Source: Rhynochetos jubatus | Lineage: Eukaryota > Chordata > Aves > Eurypygiformes > Rhynochetidae | DNA: 64,000 nucleotides | Assembly: GCA_027574665.1 (NCBI GenBank) | Contig: CM050673.1 | Location: forward strand, 9,719,420 to 9,783,419 | Direction: 5' to 3' | Shown here: piece after piece, positions 34,772-48,751 of the stretch | How the letters are laid out: every line of letters begins with the position of its first letter | How positions within the stretch are numbered: position 1 is the stretch's first letter | Notes under the pieces: model-generated | Told to the model about the DNA's origin: nothing | Seen by the model: the letters and a program-made list of their open reading frames with translations, nothing else | Databases searched by the model: none | Made by a program: the position numbers and the translations under genes

Positions 34772-36068
34772 TTAGCGTCTGGAGAACGAGAAAGCCCCCA
34801 GGTCCAGGGATAGTTGGGATTGCAAAGGCCTGCCAAGAGCAGCACGACACTGCACTGACATTGCTCCTACTGCATCTGCCATAGCCAGAACGCAGGGGGA
34901 GCGTGGCCGGAGACCGCGACCTGCCATTCTTAGGGTTAGGGCTAGGGTTAGCGTCTGGAGAACGAGAAAGCCCCCAGGTCCAGGGAGAGTTGGGATTGCA
35001 AAGGCCTGCCAAGAGCAGCACGACACTGCACTGACATTGCTCCTCCCGCAGCTGTCATAGGCAGAACGCAGGGGGGTCGTGGCTTGAAACTGTGACCTGC
35101 CATTCTTAGGGTTAGGGCTAGGGTTAGCGTCTGGAGAATGAGAAAGCCCCCAGGTCCAGGGAGAGTTGGGATTGCAAAGGCCTGCCAAGAGCAGCACGAC
35201 ACTGCACTGACATTGCTCCTACCGCACCTCTCATAGCCAGAACGCAGGTGGGGCGTGGCCGGAAAGCGCGACCTGCCATTCTTAGGGTTAGGGCTAGGGT
35301 TAGCGTCTGGAGAACGAGAAAGCGCCCAGGTCCAGGGATAGTTGGGATTGCAAAGGCCTGCCAAGAGCAGTACGACACTGCACTGACATTGCTCCTACCG
35401 CATCTGCCATAGCCAGAACGCGGGGGGGGCGTGGCCGGAAACCGCGACCTGCCATTCTTAGGGTTAGGGCTAGGGTTAGCGTCTGGAGAACGAGAAAGCC
35501 CCCAGGTCCAGGGATAGTTGGGATTGCAAAGGCCTGCCAAGAGCAGCACGACACTGCACTGACATTGCTCCTACTGCATCTGCCATAGCCAGAACGCAGG
35601 GGGAGCGTGGCCGGAGACCGCGACCTGCCATTCTTAGGGTTAGGGCTAGGGTTAGCGTCTGGAGAACGAGAAAGCCCCCAGGTCCAGGGAGAGTTGGGAT
35701 TGCAAAGGCCTGCCAAGAGCAGCACGACACTGCACTGACATTGCTCCTCCCGCAGCTGTCATAGGCAGAACGCAGGGGGGTCGTGGCTTGAAACTGTGAC
35801 CTGCCATTCTTAGGGTTAGGGCTAGGGTTAGCGTCTGGAGAATGAGAAAGCCCCCAGGTCCAGGGAGAGTTGGGATTGCAAAGGCCTGCCAAGAGCAGCA
35901 CGACACTGCACTGACATTGCTCCTACCGCACCTCTCATAGCCAGAACGCAGGTGGGGCGTGGCCGGAAAGCGCGACCTGCCATTCTTAGGGTTAGGGCTA
36001 GGGTTAGCGTCTGGAGAACGAGAAAGCCCCCAGGTCCAGGGATAGTTGGGATTGCAAAGGCCTGCCAA
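34772..36068 (+). repeat. Four-unit (704-bp) tandem higher-order repeat
   Basis: Variant units at 34772-35364 recur at 35476-36068, exactly 704 bases later. They recur again near 38291-38883, marked by GCAGAACGCAGGGGGG followed by GTGGCTTGAAACTGTG and by CACCTCTCATAGCCAG. Confidence 0.8.
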
Positions 36069-39000
36069 GAGCAGTACGACACTGCACTGACATTGCTCCT
36101 ACCGCATCTGCCATAGCCAGAAGGCAGGGGGGGCGTGGCCGGAAACCGCGACCTGCCATTCTTAGGGTTAGGGCTAGGGTTAGCGTCTGGAGAACGAGAA
36201 AGCCCCCAGGTCCAGGGAGAGTTGGGATTGCAAAGGCCTGCCAAGAGCAGCACGACACTGCACTGACATTGCTCCTCCTGCAGCTGTAATAGCCAGAAGG
36301 CAGGGGGGCGTGGCCAGAACCCGCGACCTGCCATTCTTAGGGTTAGGGCTAGGGTTAGCGTCTGGAGAACGAGAAAGCCCCCAGGTCCAGGGATAGTTGG
36401 GATTGCAAAGGCCTGCCAAGAGCAGCACGACACTGCACTGACATTGCTCCTACCTCAGCTGTCATAGCCAGAACGCAGGGGGGGCGTGGCCAGAAAGCGC
36501 GACCTGCCATTCTTAGGGTTAGGGCTAGGGTTAGCGTCTGGAGAACGAGAAAGCCCCCAGGTCCAGGGATAGTTGGGATTGCAAAGGCCTGCCAAGAGCA
36601 GCACGACACTGCACTGATATTGCCCCTACGGCATCTGCCATAGCAAGAATGTGGGGGGGGCGTGGCCTGAAAAGGTGACCTGCCATTCTTAGGGTTAGGG
36701 CTAGGGTTAGCGTCTGGAGAACGAGAAAGCCCCCAGGTCCAGGGATAGTTGGGATTGCAAAGGCCTGCCAAAAGCAGCACGACACTGCACTGACATTGCT
36801 CCTACCGCATCTGCCATAGCCAGAACGCAGGGGGAGCGTGGCCGGAGACCGCGACCTGCCATTCTTAGGGTTAGGGCTAGGGTTAGCATCTGGAGAACGA
36901 GAAAGCCCCCAGGTCCAGGGATAGTTGGGTTTGCAAAGGCCTGCCAAGAGCAGCACGACACTGCACTGACATTGCTCCTACCTCAGCTCTCATAGCCAGA
37001 ACGCAGAGGGGGCGTGGCCTGAAAAGGCGACCTGCCATTCTTAGGGTTAGGGCTAGGGTTAGCGTCTGGAGAACGAGAAAGCCCCCAGGTCCAGGGAGAG
37101 TTGGGATTGCAAAGGCCTGCCAAGAGCAGCACGACACTGCACTGACATTGCTCCTACCGCATCTGCCATAGCCAGAACGCAGGGGGGGCGTGGCCAGAAA
37201 CCGCGACCTGCCATTCTTAGGGTTAGGGCTAGGGTTAGCGTCTGGAGAACGAGAAAGCCCCCAGGTCCAGGGATAGTTGGGATTGCAAAGGCCTGCCAAG
37301 AGCAGCACGACACTGCACTGACATTGCCCCAACGGCATCTGCCATAGACAGAACGTGGGGGGGGCGTGGCCGGGAACCGTGATCTGCCATTCTTAGGGTT
37401 AGGGCTAGGGTTAGCGTTTGGAGAACGAGAAAGCCCCCAGGTCCAGGGTTAGTTGGGATTGCAAAGGCCTGCCAAGAGCAGCACGACACTGCACTGACAT
37501 TGCCCCAACGGCATCTGCCATAGTCAGAACGCAGGGGGGGCGTGGCCGGAAACCGCGACCTGCCATTCTTAGGGTTAGGGCTAGGGTTAGCGTCTGGAGA
37601 ACGAGAAAGCCCCCAGGTCCAGGGATAGTTGGGATTGCAAAGGCCTGCCAAGAGCAGCACGACACCGCACTGACATTGCTCCTACCTCAGCTGTCATAGC
37701 CAGAACGCAGGGGGGGCGTGGCCGGAAACGGCGACCTGCCATTCTTAGGGTTAGGGCTAGGGTTAGCGTCTGGAGAACGAGAAAGCCCCCAGGTCCAGGG
37801 ATAGTTGGGATTGCAAAGGCCTGCCAAGAGCAGCACGACACTGCACTGACATTGCTCCTCCCGCATCTGCCATAGGCAGAACGCAGGTAGGGTGTGGCCG
37901 GAAACGGCGACCTGCCTTTCTTAGGTTTAGGGCTAGGGTTAGCGTCTGGAGAACGAGAAAGCCCCCAGGTCCAGGGAGAGTTGGGATTGCAAAGGCCTGC
38001 CAAGAGCAGCACGACACTGCACTGACATTGCCCCTACGGCATCTGCCATAGCCAGAATGTGGGGGGGGCGTGGCCTGAAAAGGCGACCTGCCATTCTTAG
38101 GGTTAGGGCTAGGGTTAGCGTCTGGAGAACGAGAAAGCCCCCAGGTCCAGGGATAGTTGGGATTGCAAAGGCCTGCCAAGAGCAGCACGACACTGCACTG
38201 ACATTGCTCCTACTGCATCTGCCATAGCCAGAACGCAGGGGGAGCGTGGCCGGAGACCGCGACCTGCCATTCTTAGGGTTAGGGCTAGGGTTAGCATCTG
38301 GAGAACGAGAAAGCCCCCAGGTCCAGGGATAGTTGGGATTGCAAAGGCCTGCCAAGAGCAGCACGACACTGCACTGACATTGCTCCTACCGCATCTGCCA
38401 TAGCCAGAACGCAGGGGGGGCGTGGCCTGAAAAGGCGACCTGCCATTCTTAGGGTTAGGGCTAGGGTTAGCGTCTGGAGAACGAGAAAGCCCCCAGGTCC
38501 AGGGAGAGTTGGGATTGCAAAGGCCTGCCAAGAGCAGCACGACACTGCACTGACATTGCTCCTCCCGCAGCTGTCATAGGCAGAACGCAGGGGGGGCGTG
38601 GCTTGAAACTGTGACCTGCCATTCTTAGGGTTAGGGCTAGGGTTAGCGTCTGGAGAATGAGAAAGCACCCAGGTCCAGGGAGAGTTGGGATTGCAAAGGC
38701 CTGCCAAGAGCAGCACGACACTGCACTGACATTGCTCCTACCGCACCTCTCATAGCCAGAACGCAGGTGGGGCGTGGCCGGAAAGCGCGACCTGCCATTC
38801 TTAGGGTTAGGGCTAGGGTTAGCGTCTGGAGAACGAGAAAGCCCCCAGGTCCAGGGATAGTTGGGATTGCAAAGGCCTGCCAAGAGCAGTACGACACTGC
38901 ACTGACATTGCTCCTACCGCATCTGCCATAGCCAGAAGGCAGGGGGGGCGTGGCCGGAAACCGCGACCTGCCATTCTTAGGGTTAGGGCTAGGGTTAGCG

Positions 39001-41654
39001 TCTGGAGAACGAGAAAGCCCCCAGGTCCAGGGAGAGTTGGGATTGCAAAGGCCTGCCAAGAGCAGCACGACACTGCACTGACATTGCTCCTCCTGCAGCT
39101 GTAATAGCCAGAAGGCAGGGGGGCGTGGCCAGAACCCGCGACCTGCCATTCTTAGGGTTAGGGCTAGGGTTAGCGTCTGGAGAACGAGAAAGCCCCCAGG
39201 TCCAGGGAGAGTTGGGATTGCAAAGGCCTGCCAAGAGCAGCACGACACTGCACTGACATTGCTCCTACGGCAGCTGTCATAGCCAGAACGCAGGGGGGGC
39301 GTGGCCAGAAAGCGCGACCTGCCATTCTTAGGGTTAGGGCTAGGGTTAGCGTCTGGAGAACGAGAAAGCCCCCAGGTCCAGGGATAGTTAGGATTGCAAA
39401 GGCCTGCCAAGAGCAGCACGACACTGCACTGACATTGCCCCTACGGCATCTGCCATAGCAAGAATGTGGGGGGGGCGTGGCCTGAAAAGGCGACCTGCCA
39501 TTCTTAGGGTTAGGGCTAGGGTTAGCGTCTGGAGAACGAGAAAGCCCCCAGGTCCAGGGATAGTTGGGATTGCAAAGGCCTGCCAAGAGCAGCACGACAC
39601 TGCACTGACATTGCTCCTACCGCATCTGCCATAGCCAGAACGCAGGGGGAGCGTGGCCGGAGACCGCGACCTGCCATTCTTAGGGTTAGGGCTAGGGTTA
39701 GCATCTGGAGAACGAGAAAGCCCCCAGGTCCAGGGAGAGTTGGGATTGCAAAGGCCTGCCAAGAGCAGCACGACACTGCACTGACATTGCTCCTACGGCA
39801 GCTGTCATAGCCAGAAGGCAGGGGGGCCGTGGCCGGAAACCGCGACCTGCCATTTTTAGGGTTAGGGCTAGGGTTAGCGTCTGGAGAACGAGAAAGCCCC
39901 CAGGTCCAGGGAGAGTTGGGATTGCAAAGGCCTGCCATTAGCAGCACGACACTGCACTGACATTGCTCCTACCGCATCTGCCATAGCCAGAACGCAGGGG
40001 GGGCGTGGCCAGAACCCGCGACCTGCCATTCTTAGGGTTAGGGCTAGGGTTAGCGTCTGGAGAACGAGAAAGCCCCCAGGTCCAGGGAGAGTTGGGATTG
40101 CAAAGGCCTGCCAAGAGCAGCACGACACTGCACTGACATTGCTCCTACCGCATCTGCCATAGCCAGAAGGCAGGGGGGGCGTGGCCGGAAACCGCGACCT
40201 GCCATTTTTAGAGTTAGGGCTAGGGTTAGCGTCTGGAGAACGAGAAAGCCCCCAGGTCCAGGGAGAGTTGGGATTGCAAAGGCCTGCCAAGAGCTGCACG
40301 ACACTGCACTGACATTGCTCCTACCGCATCTGCCATAGCCAGAACGCAGGGGGGGCGTGGCCAGAAACCGCGACCTGCCATTCTTAGGGTTAGGGCTAGG
40401 GTTAGCGTCTGGAGAACGAGAAAGCCCCCAGGTCCAGGGAGAGTTGGGATTGCAAAGGCCTGCCAAGAGCAGCACGACACTGCACTGACATTGCTCCTAC
40501 CGCATCTGCCATAGCCAGAACGCAGGGCGGGCGTGGCCGGAAACCGCGACCTGCCATTTTTAGAGTTAGGGCTAGGGTTAGCGTCTGGAGAACGAGAAAG
40601 CCCCCAGGTACAGGGAGAGTTGGGATTGCAAAGGCCTGCCAAGAGCAGCACGACACTGCACTGACATTGCCCCAACGGCATCTGCCATAGACAGAACGTG
40701 GGGGGGGGGTGGCCGGGAACCGTGATCTGCCATTCTTAGGGTTAGGGCTAGGGTTAGCGTTTGGAGAACGAGAAAGCCCCCAGGTCCAGGGTTAGTTGGG
40801 ATTGCAAAGGCCTGCCAAGAGCAGCACGACACTGCACTGACATTGCCCCAACGGCATCTGCCATAGTCAGAACGCAGGGGGGGCGTGGCCGGAAACCGCG
40901 ACCTGTCATTCTTAGGGTTAGGGCTAGGGTTAGCGTCTGGAGAACGAGAAAGCCCCCAGGTCCAGGGATAGTTGGGATTGCAAAGGCCTGCCAAGAGCAG
41001 CACGACACCGCACTGACATTGCTCCTACCTCAGCTGTCATAGCCAGAACGCAGGGGGGGCGTGGCCGGAAACGGCGACCTGCCATTCTTAGGGTTAGGGC
41101 TAGGGTTAGCGTCTGGAGAACGAGAAAGCCCCCAGGTCCAGGGAGAGTTGGCATTGCAAAGGCCTGCCAAGAGCAGCACGACACTGCACTGACATTGCTC
41201 CTACCGCGGCTGCCATAGCCAGAAGGCAGGGGGGGCGTGGCCGGAAATGGCGACCTGCCATTCGTAGGGTTAGGGCTAGGGTTAGCGTCTGGAGAACGAG
41301 AAAGCCCCCAGGTCCAGGGAGAGTTGGGATTGCAAAGGCCTGCCAAGAGCAGCACGAAACTGCACTGACATTGCTCCTACGGCATCTGCCATAGCCAGAA
41401 CGCAGGGGGGGCGTGGCCGGAAACCGCGACCTGCCGTTCTTAGGTTTAGGGCTAGGGTTAGCATCTGGAGAACGAGAAAGCCCCCAGGTCCAGGGAGAGT
41501 TGGGATTGCAAAGGCCTGCCAAGAGCAGCACGACACTGCACTGACATTGCTCCTCCCGCAGCTGTCATAGGCAGAACGCAGGGGGGGCGTGGCCGGGAAC
41601 CGCGACCTGCCATTCTTAGGGTTAGGGCTAGGGTTAGCGTCTGGAGAATGAGAA

Positions 41655-41686
41655 TGCAATCCCAACTATCCCTGGACCTGGGGGCT
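41655..41686 (-). repeat. Micro-inversion in satellite unit (5 of 8)
   Basis: Exact 32-base inversion, preceded by GGAGAATGAGAA. It pairs with copy 8 in the block duplication at an offset of 11767. Confidence 0.97.
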
Positions 41687-42867
41687 AAGGCCTGCCAAGA
41701 GCAGCACGACACAGCACTGACATTGCTCCTACCGCATCTGCCATAGCCAGAACGCAGGGGGGGCGTGGCCGGAAACGGCGACCTGCCATTATAGGGTTAG
41801 GGCTAGGGTTAGCGTCTGGAGAACGAGAAAGCCCCCAGGTCCAGGGATAGTTGGGATTGCAAAGGCTTGCCAAGAGCAGCACGACACTGCACTGACATTG
41901 CTCCTCCCGCAGCTCTCATAGCAAGAACGCCGGGGGGGCATGGCTGGAAACCGCGACCTGCCATTCTTAGGGTTAGGGCTGGGGTTAGCGTCTGGAGAAC
42001 GAGAAAGCCCCCAGGTCCAGGGATAGTTGGGTTTGCAAAGGCCTGCCAAGAGCAGCACGACACTGCACTGACATTGCTCCTACCGCATCTGCCATAGCCA
42101 GAACGTGGGGGGGGCGTGGCCTGAAAAGCGACCTGCCATTCTTAGGGTTAATGCTAGGGTTAGCATCTGGAGAACGAGAAAGCCCCCAGGTCCAGGGAGA
42201 GTTGGGATTGCAAAGGCCTGCCAAGAGCAGCACGACACTGCACTGACATTGCTCCTACCGCAGCTGTCATAGACAGAACGCAGGGGGGGCGTGGCCGGAA
42301 ACCGCGACCTGCCATTCTTAGGGTTAGGGCTAGGGTTAGCGTCTGGAGAATGAGAAAGCCCCCAGGTCCAGGGATAGTTGGGATTGCAAAGGCTTGCCAA
42401 GAGCAGCACGACACTGCACTGACATTGCTCCTCCTGCAGCTGTAATAGCCAGAAGGCTGGGGGGGCGTGGCCGGAACCCGCGACCTGCCATTCTTAGGGT
42501 TAGGGCTAGGGTTAGCGTCTGGAGAACGAGAAAGCCCCCAGGTCCAGGGATAGTTGGGATTGCAAAGGCCTGCCAAGAGCAGCACGACACTGCACTGACA
42601 TTGCTCCTAACGCATCTGCCATAGCCAGAACGCAGGTGGGGCATGGCCAGAAATGGCGACCTGCCATTCTTAGGGTTAGGGCTAGGGTTAGCATCTGGAG
42701 AACGAGAAAGCCCCCAGGTCCAGGGATAGTTGGGATTGTAAAGGCCTGCCAAGAGCAGCACGACACTGCACTGACATTGCTCCTCCCGCAGCTCTCATAG
42801 CCAGAACGCAGGGGGGGCGTGGCCGGAAACCGTGACCTGCCATTCTTAGGGTTAGGGCTAGGGTTAG

Positions 42868-42882
42868 CGTCTGGATTAGCCC
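42868..42882 (+). repeat. Small deletion variant of the 176-bp unit (1 of 4)
   Basis: The unit reads GCGTCTGGATTAGCCCCC, where others read GTCTGGAGAACGAGAAAGCC. Net loss is about 7 bases just after the telomere-like segment. Confidence 0.9.
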
Positions 42883-44460
42883 CCAGGTCCAGGGAGAGTT
42901 GGGATTGCAAAGGCCTGCCAAGAGCAGCACGACACTGCACTGACATTGCTCCTACATCAGCTCTCATAGCCAGAACGCAGGGGGGGCGTGGCCGGAAAGC
43001 GCGACCTGCCATTCTTAGGGTTAGGGCTAGGGTTAGCGTCTGGAGAACGAGAAAGCCCCCAGGTCCAGGGATAGTTGGGATTGCAAAGGCCTGCCAAGAG
43101 CAGCACGACACTGCACTGACATTACTCCTAACTCAGCTGTCATAGCCAGAATGCAGGGGGGGCGTGGCCGGAAACCGCGACCTGCCATTCTTAGGGTTAG
43201 GGCTAGGGTTAGCGTCTGGAGAACAAGAAAGCCCCCAGGTCCAGGGATAGTTGGGATTGCAAAGGCCTGCCAAGAGCAGCACGACACTGCACTGACATTG
43301 CTCCTAACGCATCTGCCATAGCCAGAACGCAGGGGGGGCGTGGCCGGAAACGGCGACCTGCCATTCTTAGGGTTAGGGCTAGGGTTAGCGTCTGGAGAAC
43401 GAGAAAGCGCCCAGGTCCAGGGATAGTTGGGATTGCAAAGGCCTGCCAAGAGCAGCATGACACTGCACTGACATTGGTCCCACTGCAGCTGTCATAGCCA
43501 GAAGGCAGGGGGGCCGTGGCTGGAAACCGCGACCTGCCATTCTTAGGGTTAGGGCTAGGGTTAGCATCTGGAGAACGAGAAAGCCCCCAGGTCCAGGGAG
43601 AGTCGGGATTGCAAAGGCCTGCCAAGAGCAGCACGACACTGCGCTGACATTGCTCCTCCCGCAGCTGTCATAGGCAGAACGCAGGGGGGGCGTGGCTTGA
43701 AACTGTGACCTGCCATTCTTAGGGTTAGGGCTAGGGTTAGCGTCTGGAGAATGAGAAAGCCCCCAGGTCCAGGGATAGTTGGGATTGCAAAGGCCTGCCA
43801 AGAGCAGCACGACACAGCACTGACATTGCTCCTACCGCATCTGCCATAGCCAGAACGCAGGGGGGGCGTGGCCGGAAACGGCGACCTGCCATTCTTAGGG
43901 TTAGGGCTAGGGTTAGCGTCTGGAGAACGAGAAAGCCCCCAGGTCCAGGGATAGTTGGGATTGCAAAGGCTTGCCAAGAGCAGCACGACACTGCACTGAC
44001 ATTGCTCCTCCCGCAGCTCTCATAGCAAGAACGCCGGGGGGGCATGGCTGGAAACCGCGACCTGCCATTCTTAGGGTTAGGGCTGGGGTTAGCGTCTGGA
44101 GAACGAGAAAGCCCCCAGGTCCAGGGATAGTTGGGTTTGCAAAGGCCTGCCAAGAGCAGCACGACACTGCACTGACATTGCTCCTACCGCATCTGCCATA
44201 GCCAGACCGTGGGGGGGGCGTGGCCTGAAAAGCGACCTGCCATTCTTAGGGTTAGGGCTAGGGTTAGCATCTGGAGAACGAGAAAGCCCCCAGGTCCAGG
44301 GAGAGTTGGGATTGCAAAGGCCTGCCAAGAGCAGCATGACACTGCACTGACATTGCTCCTCCCGCAGCTGTCATAGGCAGAACGCAGGGGGGGCGTGGCT
44401 GGAAACTGTGACCTGCCATTCTTGGGGTTAGGGCTAGGGTTAGCGTCTGGAGAACGAGAA

Positions 44461-44492
44461 TGCAATCCCAACTATCCCTGGACCTGGGGGCT
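44461..44492 (-). repeat. Micro-inversion in satellite unit (6 of 8)
   Basis: Exact 32-base inversion. The telomere-like segment of this unit begins CTTGGGGTTAGGG, a change shared with copy 7. Confidence 0.97.
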
Positions 44493-45324
44493 AAGGCCTG
44501 CCAAGAGCAGCACGACACTGCACTGACATTGCTCCTACCGCATCTGCCATAGCCAGAACGCAGGGGGGGCGTGGCCGGAAACGGCGACCTGCCATTCTTA
44601 GGGTTAGGGCTAGGGTTAGCGTCTGGAGAACGAGAAAGCCCCCAGGTCCAGGGATAGTCGGGATTGCAAAGGCCTGCCAAGAGCAGCACGACACTGCACT
44701 GACATTGCTCCTACCGCAGCTGTCATAGACAGAACGCAGGGGGGGCGTGGCCGGAAACCGCGACCTGCCATTCTTAGGGTTAGGGCTAGGGTTAGCGTCT
44801 GGAGAACGAGAAAGCCCCCAGGTCCAGGGATAGTTGGGATTGCAAAGGCTTGCCAAGAGCAGCACGACACTGCACTGACATTGCTCCTCCCGCAGCTCTC
44901 ATAGCCAGAACGCAGGGGGGGCGTGGCCGGAAACCGCGACCTGCCATTCTTAGGGTTAGGGCTAGGGTTAGCGTCTGGAGAACAAGAAAGCCCCCAGGTC
45001 CAGGGATAGTTGGGATTGCAAAGGCCTGCCAAGAGCAGCACGACACTGCACTGACATTGCTCCTACCGCAGCTGCCATAGCCAGAACGCAGGTGGGGCGT
45101 GGCCAGAAACGGCGACCTGCCATTCTTAGGGTTAGGGCTAGGGTTAGCATCTGGAGAACGAGAAAGCCCCCAGGTCCAGGGATAGTTGGGATTGTAAAGG
45201 CCTGCCAAGAGCAGCACGACACTGCACTGACATTGCTCCTCCCGCAGCTCTCATAGCCAGAACGCAGGGGGGGCGTGGCCGGAAACCGTGACCTGCCATT
45301 CTTAGGGTTAGGGCTAGGGTTAGC

Positions 45325-45339
45325 GTCTGGATTAGCCCC
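45325..45339 (+). repeat. Small deletion variant of the 176-bp unit (2 of 4)
   Basis: Same GTCTGGATTAGCCCCC junction as the copy at 42868, so one event that was copied. Confidence 0.9.
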
Positions 45340-46725
45340 CAGGTCCAGGGAGAGTTGGGATTGCAAAGGCCTGCCAAGAGCAGCACGACACTGCACTGAC
45401 ATTGCTCCTACATCAGCTCTCATAGCCAGAACGCAGGGGGGGCGTGGCCGGAAAGCGCAACCTGCCATTCTTAGGGTTAGGGCTAGGGTTAGCGTCTGGA
45501 GAACGAGAAAGCCCCCAGGTCCAGGGATAGTTGGGATTGCAAAGGCCTGCCAAGAGCAGCACGACACTGCACTGACATTACTCCTAACTCAGCTGTCATA
45601 GCCAGAATGCAGGGGGGGCGTGGCCGGAAACCGCGACCTGCCATTCTTAGGGTTAGGGCTAGGGTTAGCGTCTGGAGAACAAGAAAGCCCCCAGGTCCAG
45701 GGATAGTTGGGATTGCAAAGGCCTGCCAAGAGCAGCACGACACTGCACTGACATTGCTCCTAACGCATCTGCCATAGCCAGAACGCAGGGGGGGCGTGGC
45801 CGGAAACCGCGACCTGCCATTCTTAGGGTTAGGGCTAGGGTTAGCGTCTGGAGAACGAGAAAGCGCCCAGGTCCAGGGATAGTTGGGATTGCAAAGGCCT
45901 GCCAAGAGCAGCATGACACTGCACTGACATTGGTCCTACTGCAGCTGTCATAGCCAGAAGGCAGGGGGGCCGTGGCTGGAAACCGCGACCTGCCATTCTT
46001 AGGGTTAGGGCTAGGGTTAGCATCTGGAGAACGAGAAAGCCCCCAGGTCCAGGGAGAGTCGGGATTGCAAAGGCCTGCCAAGAGCAGCACGACACTGCGC
46101 TGACATTGCTCCTCCCGCAGCTGTCATAGGCAGAACGCAGGGGGGGCGTGGCTTGAAACTGTGACCTGCCATTCTTAGGGTTAGGGCTAGGGTTAGCGTC
46201 TGGAGAATGAGAAAGCCCCCAGGTCCAGGGATAGTTGGGATTGCAAAGGCCTGCCAAGAGCAGCACGACACTGCACTGACATTGCTCCTCCCGCAGCTCT
46301 CATAGCCAGAACGCAGGGGGGGCGTGGCCGGAAACCGCGACCTGCCATTCTTAGGGTTAGGGCTAGGGTTAGCGTCTGGAGAACAAGAAAGCCCCCAGGT
46401 CCAGGGATAGTTGGGATTGCAAAGGCCTGCCAAGAGCAGCACGACACTGCACTGACATTGCTCCTCACGCATCTGCCATAGCCAGAACGCAGGTGGGGCG
46501 TGGCCAGAAACGGCGACCTGCCATTCTTAGGGTTAGGGCTAGGGTTAGCATCTGGAGAACGAGAAAGCCCCCAGGTCCAGGGATAGTTGGGATTGTAAAG
46601 GCCTGCCAAGAGCAGCACGACACTGCACTGACATTGCTCCTCCCGCAGCTCTCATAGCCAGAACGCAGGGGGGGCGTGGCCGGAAACCGTGACCTGCCAT
46701 TCTTAGGGTTAGGGCTAGGGTTAGC

Positions 46726-46740
46726 GTCTGGATTAGCCCC
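46726..46740 (+). repeat. Small deletion variant of the 176-bp unit (3 of 4)
   Basis: Same deletion junction. Lies 1401 bases after copy 2 in the threefold block. Confidence 0.9.
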
Positions 46741-48317
46741 CAGGTCCAGGGAGAGTTGGGATTGCAAAGGCCTGCCAAGAGCAGCACGACACTGCACTGA
46801 CATTGCTCCTACATCAGCTCTCATAGCCAGAACGCAGGGGGGGCGTGGCCGGAAAGCGCGACCTGCCATTCTTAGGGTTAGGGCTAGGGTTAGCGTCTGG
46901 AGAACGAGAAAGCCCCCAGGTCCAGGGATAGTTGGGATTGCAAAGGCCTGCCAAGAGCAGCACGACACTGCACTGACATTACTCCTAACTCAGCTGTCAT
47001 AGCCAGAATGCAGGGGGGGCGTGGCCGGAAACCGCGACCTGCCATTCTTAGGGTTAGGGCTAGGGTTAGCGTCTGGAGAACAAGAAAGCCCCCAGGTCCA
47101 GGGATAGTTGGGATTGCAAAGGCCTGCCAAGAGCAGCACGACACTGCACTGACATTGCTCCTAACGCATCTGCCATAGCCAGAACGCAGGGGGGGCGTGG
47201 CCGGAAATGGCGAACTGCCATTCTTAGGGTTAGGGCTAGGGTTAGCGTCTGGAGAACGAGAAAGCGCCCAGGTCCAGGGATAGTTGGGATTGCAAAGGCC
47301 TGCCAAGAGCAGCATGACACTGCACTGACATTGGTCCTACTGCAGCTGTCATAGCCAGAAGGCAGGGGGGCCGTGGCTGGAAACCGCGACCTGCCATTCT
47401 TAGGGTTAGGGCTAGGGTTAGCATCTGGAGAACGAGAAAGCCCCCAGGTCCAGGGAGAGTCGGGATTGCAAAGGCCTGCCAAGAGCAGCACGACACTGCG
47501 CTGACATTGCTCCTCCCGCAGCTGTCATAGGCAGAACGCAGGGGGGGCGTGGCTTGAAACTGTGACCTGCCATTCTTAGGGTTAGGGCTAGGGTTAGCGT
47601 CTGGAGAATGAGAAAGCCCCCAGGTCCAGGGATAGTTGGGATTGCAAAGGCCTGCCAAGAGCAGCACGACACTGCACTGACATTGCTCCTACCGCAGCTC
47701 TCATAGCCAGAACGCAGGGGGGGCGTTTCCGGAAACCGCGACCTGCCATTTTTGGGGTTAGGGCTAGGGTTAGCGTCTGGAGAACGAGAAAGCCCCCAGG
47801 TCCAGGGATAGTTGGGATTGCAAAGGCTTGCCAAGAGCAGCACGACACTGCACTGACATTGCTCCTCCCGCAGCTCTCATAGCAAGAACGCCGGGGGGGC
47901 ATGGCTGGAAACCGCGACCTGCCATTCTTAGGGTTAGGGCTGGGGTTAGCGTCTGGAGAACGAGAAAGCCCCCAGGTCCAGGGATAGTTGGGTTTGCAAA
48001 GGCCTGCCAAGAGCAGCACGACACTGCACTGACATTGCTCCTACCGCATCTGCCATAGCCAGAACGTGGGGGGGGCGTGGCCTGAAAAGCGACCTGCCAT
48101 TCTTAGGGTTAGGGCTAGGGTTAGCATCTGGAGAACGAGAAAGCCCCCAGGTCCAGGGAGAGTTGGGATTGCAAAGGCCTGCCAAGAGCAGCATGACACT
48201 GCACTGACATTGCTCCTCCCGCAGCTGTCATAGGCAGAACGCAGGGGGGGCGTGGCTGGAAACTGTGACCTGCCATTCTTGGGGTTAGGGCTAGGGTTAG
48301 CGTCTGGAGAACGAGAA

Positions 48318-48349
48318 TGCAATCCCAACTATCCCTGGACCTGGGGGCT
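48318..48349 (-). repeat. Micro-inversion in satellite unit (7 of 8)
   Basis: Exact 32-base inversion with the same CTTGGGGTTAGGG change as copy 6, 3857 bases away. Confidence 0.97.
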
Positions 48350-48751
48350 AAGGCCTGCCAAGAGCAGCACGACACTGCACCGACATTGCTCCTACCGCAT
48401 CTGCCATAGCCAGAACGCAGGGGGGGCGTGGCCGGAAACGGCGACCTGCCATTCTTAGGGTTAGGGCTAGGGTTAGCGTCTGGAGAACGAGAAAGCCCCC
48501 AGGTCCAGGGATAGTCGGGATTGCAAAGGCCTGCCAAGAGCAGCACGACACTGCACTGACATTGCTCCTACCACAGCTGTCATAGACAGAAGGCAGGGGG
48601 GGCGTGGCCGGAAACCGCGACCTGCCATTCTTAGGGTTAGGGCTAGGGTTAGCGTCTGGAGAACAAGAAAGCCCCCAGGTCCAGGGATAGTTGGGATTGC
48701 AAAGGCCTGCCAAGAGCAGCACGACACTGCACTGACATTGCTCCTACCGCA

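Larger units (their letters stand above)
42512..47840 (+). repeat. Threefold repeated block of 8 to 14 units
   Basis: The same ordered set of variant units starts near 42512, 44968 and 46369. It is marked by the deleted unit, then a TACTCCTAACTCAGC unit, then a GGTCCTACTGCAGC or GGTCCCACTGCAGC unit. Offsets are 2456 and 1401 bases, that is 14 and 8 units less the small deletions. A single further copy lies at 54279-55960. Confidence 0.8.
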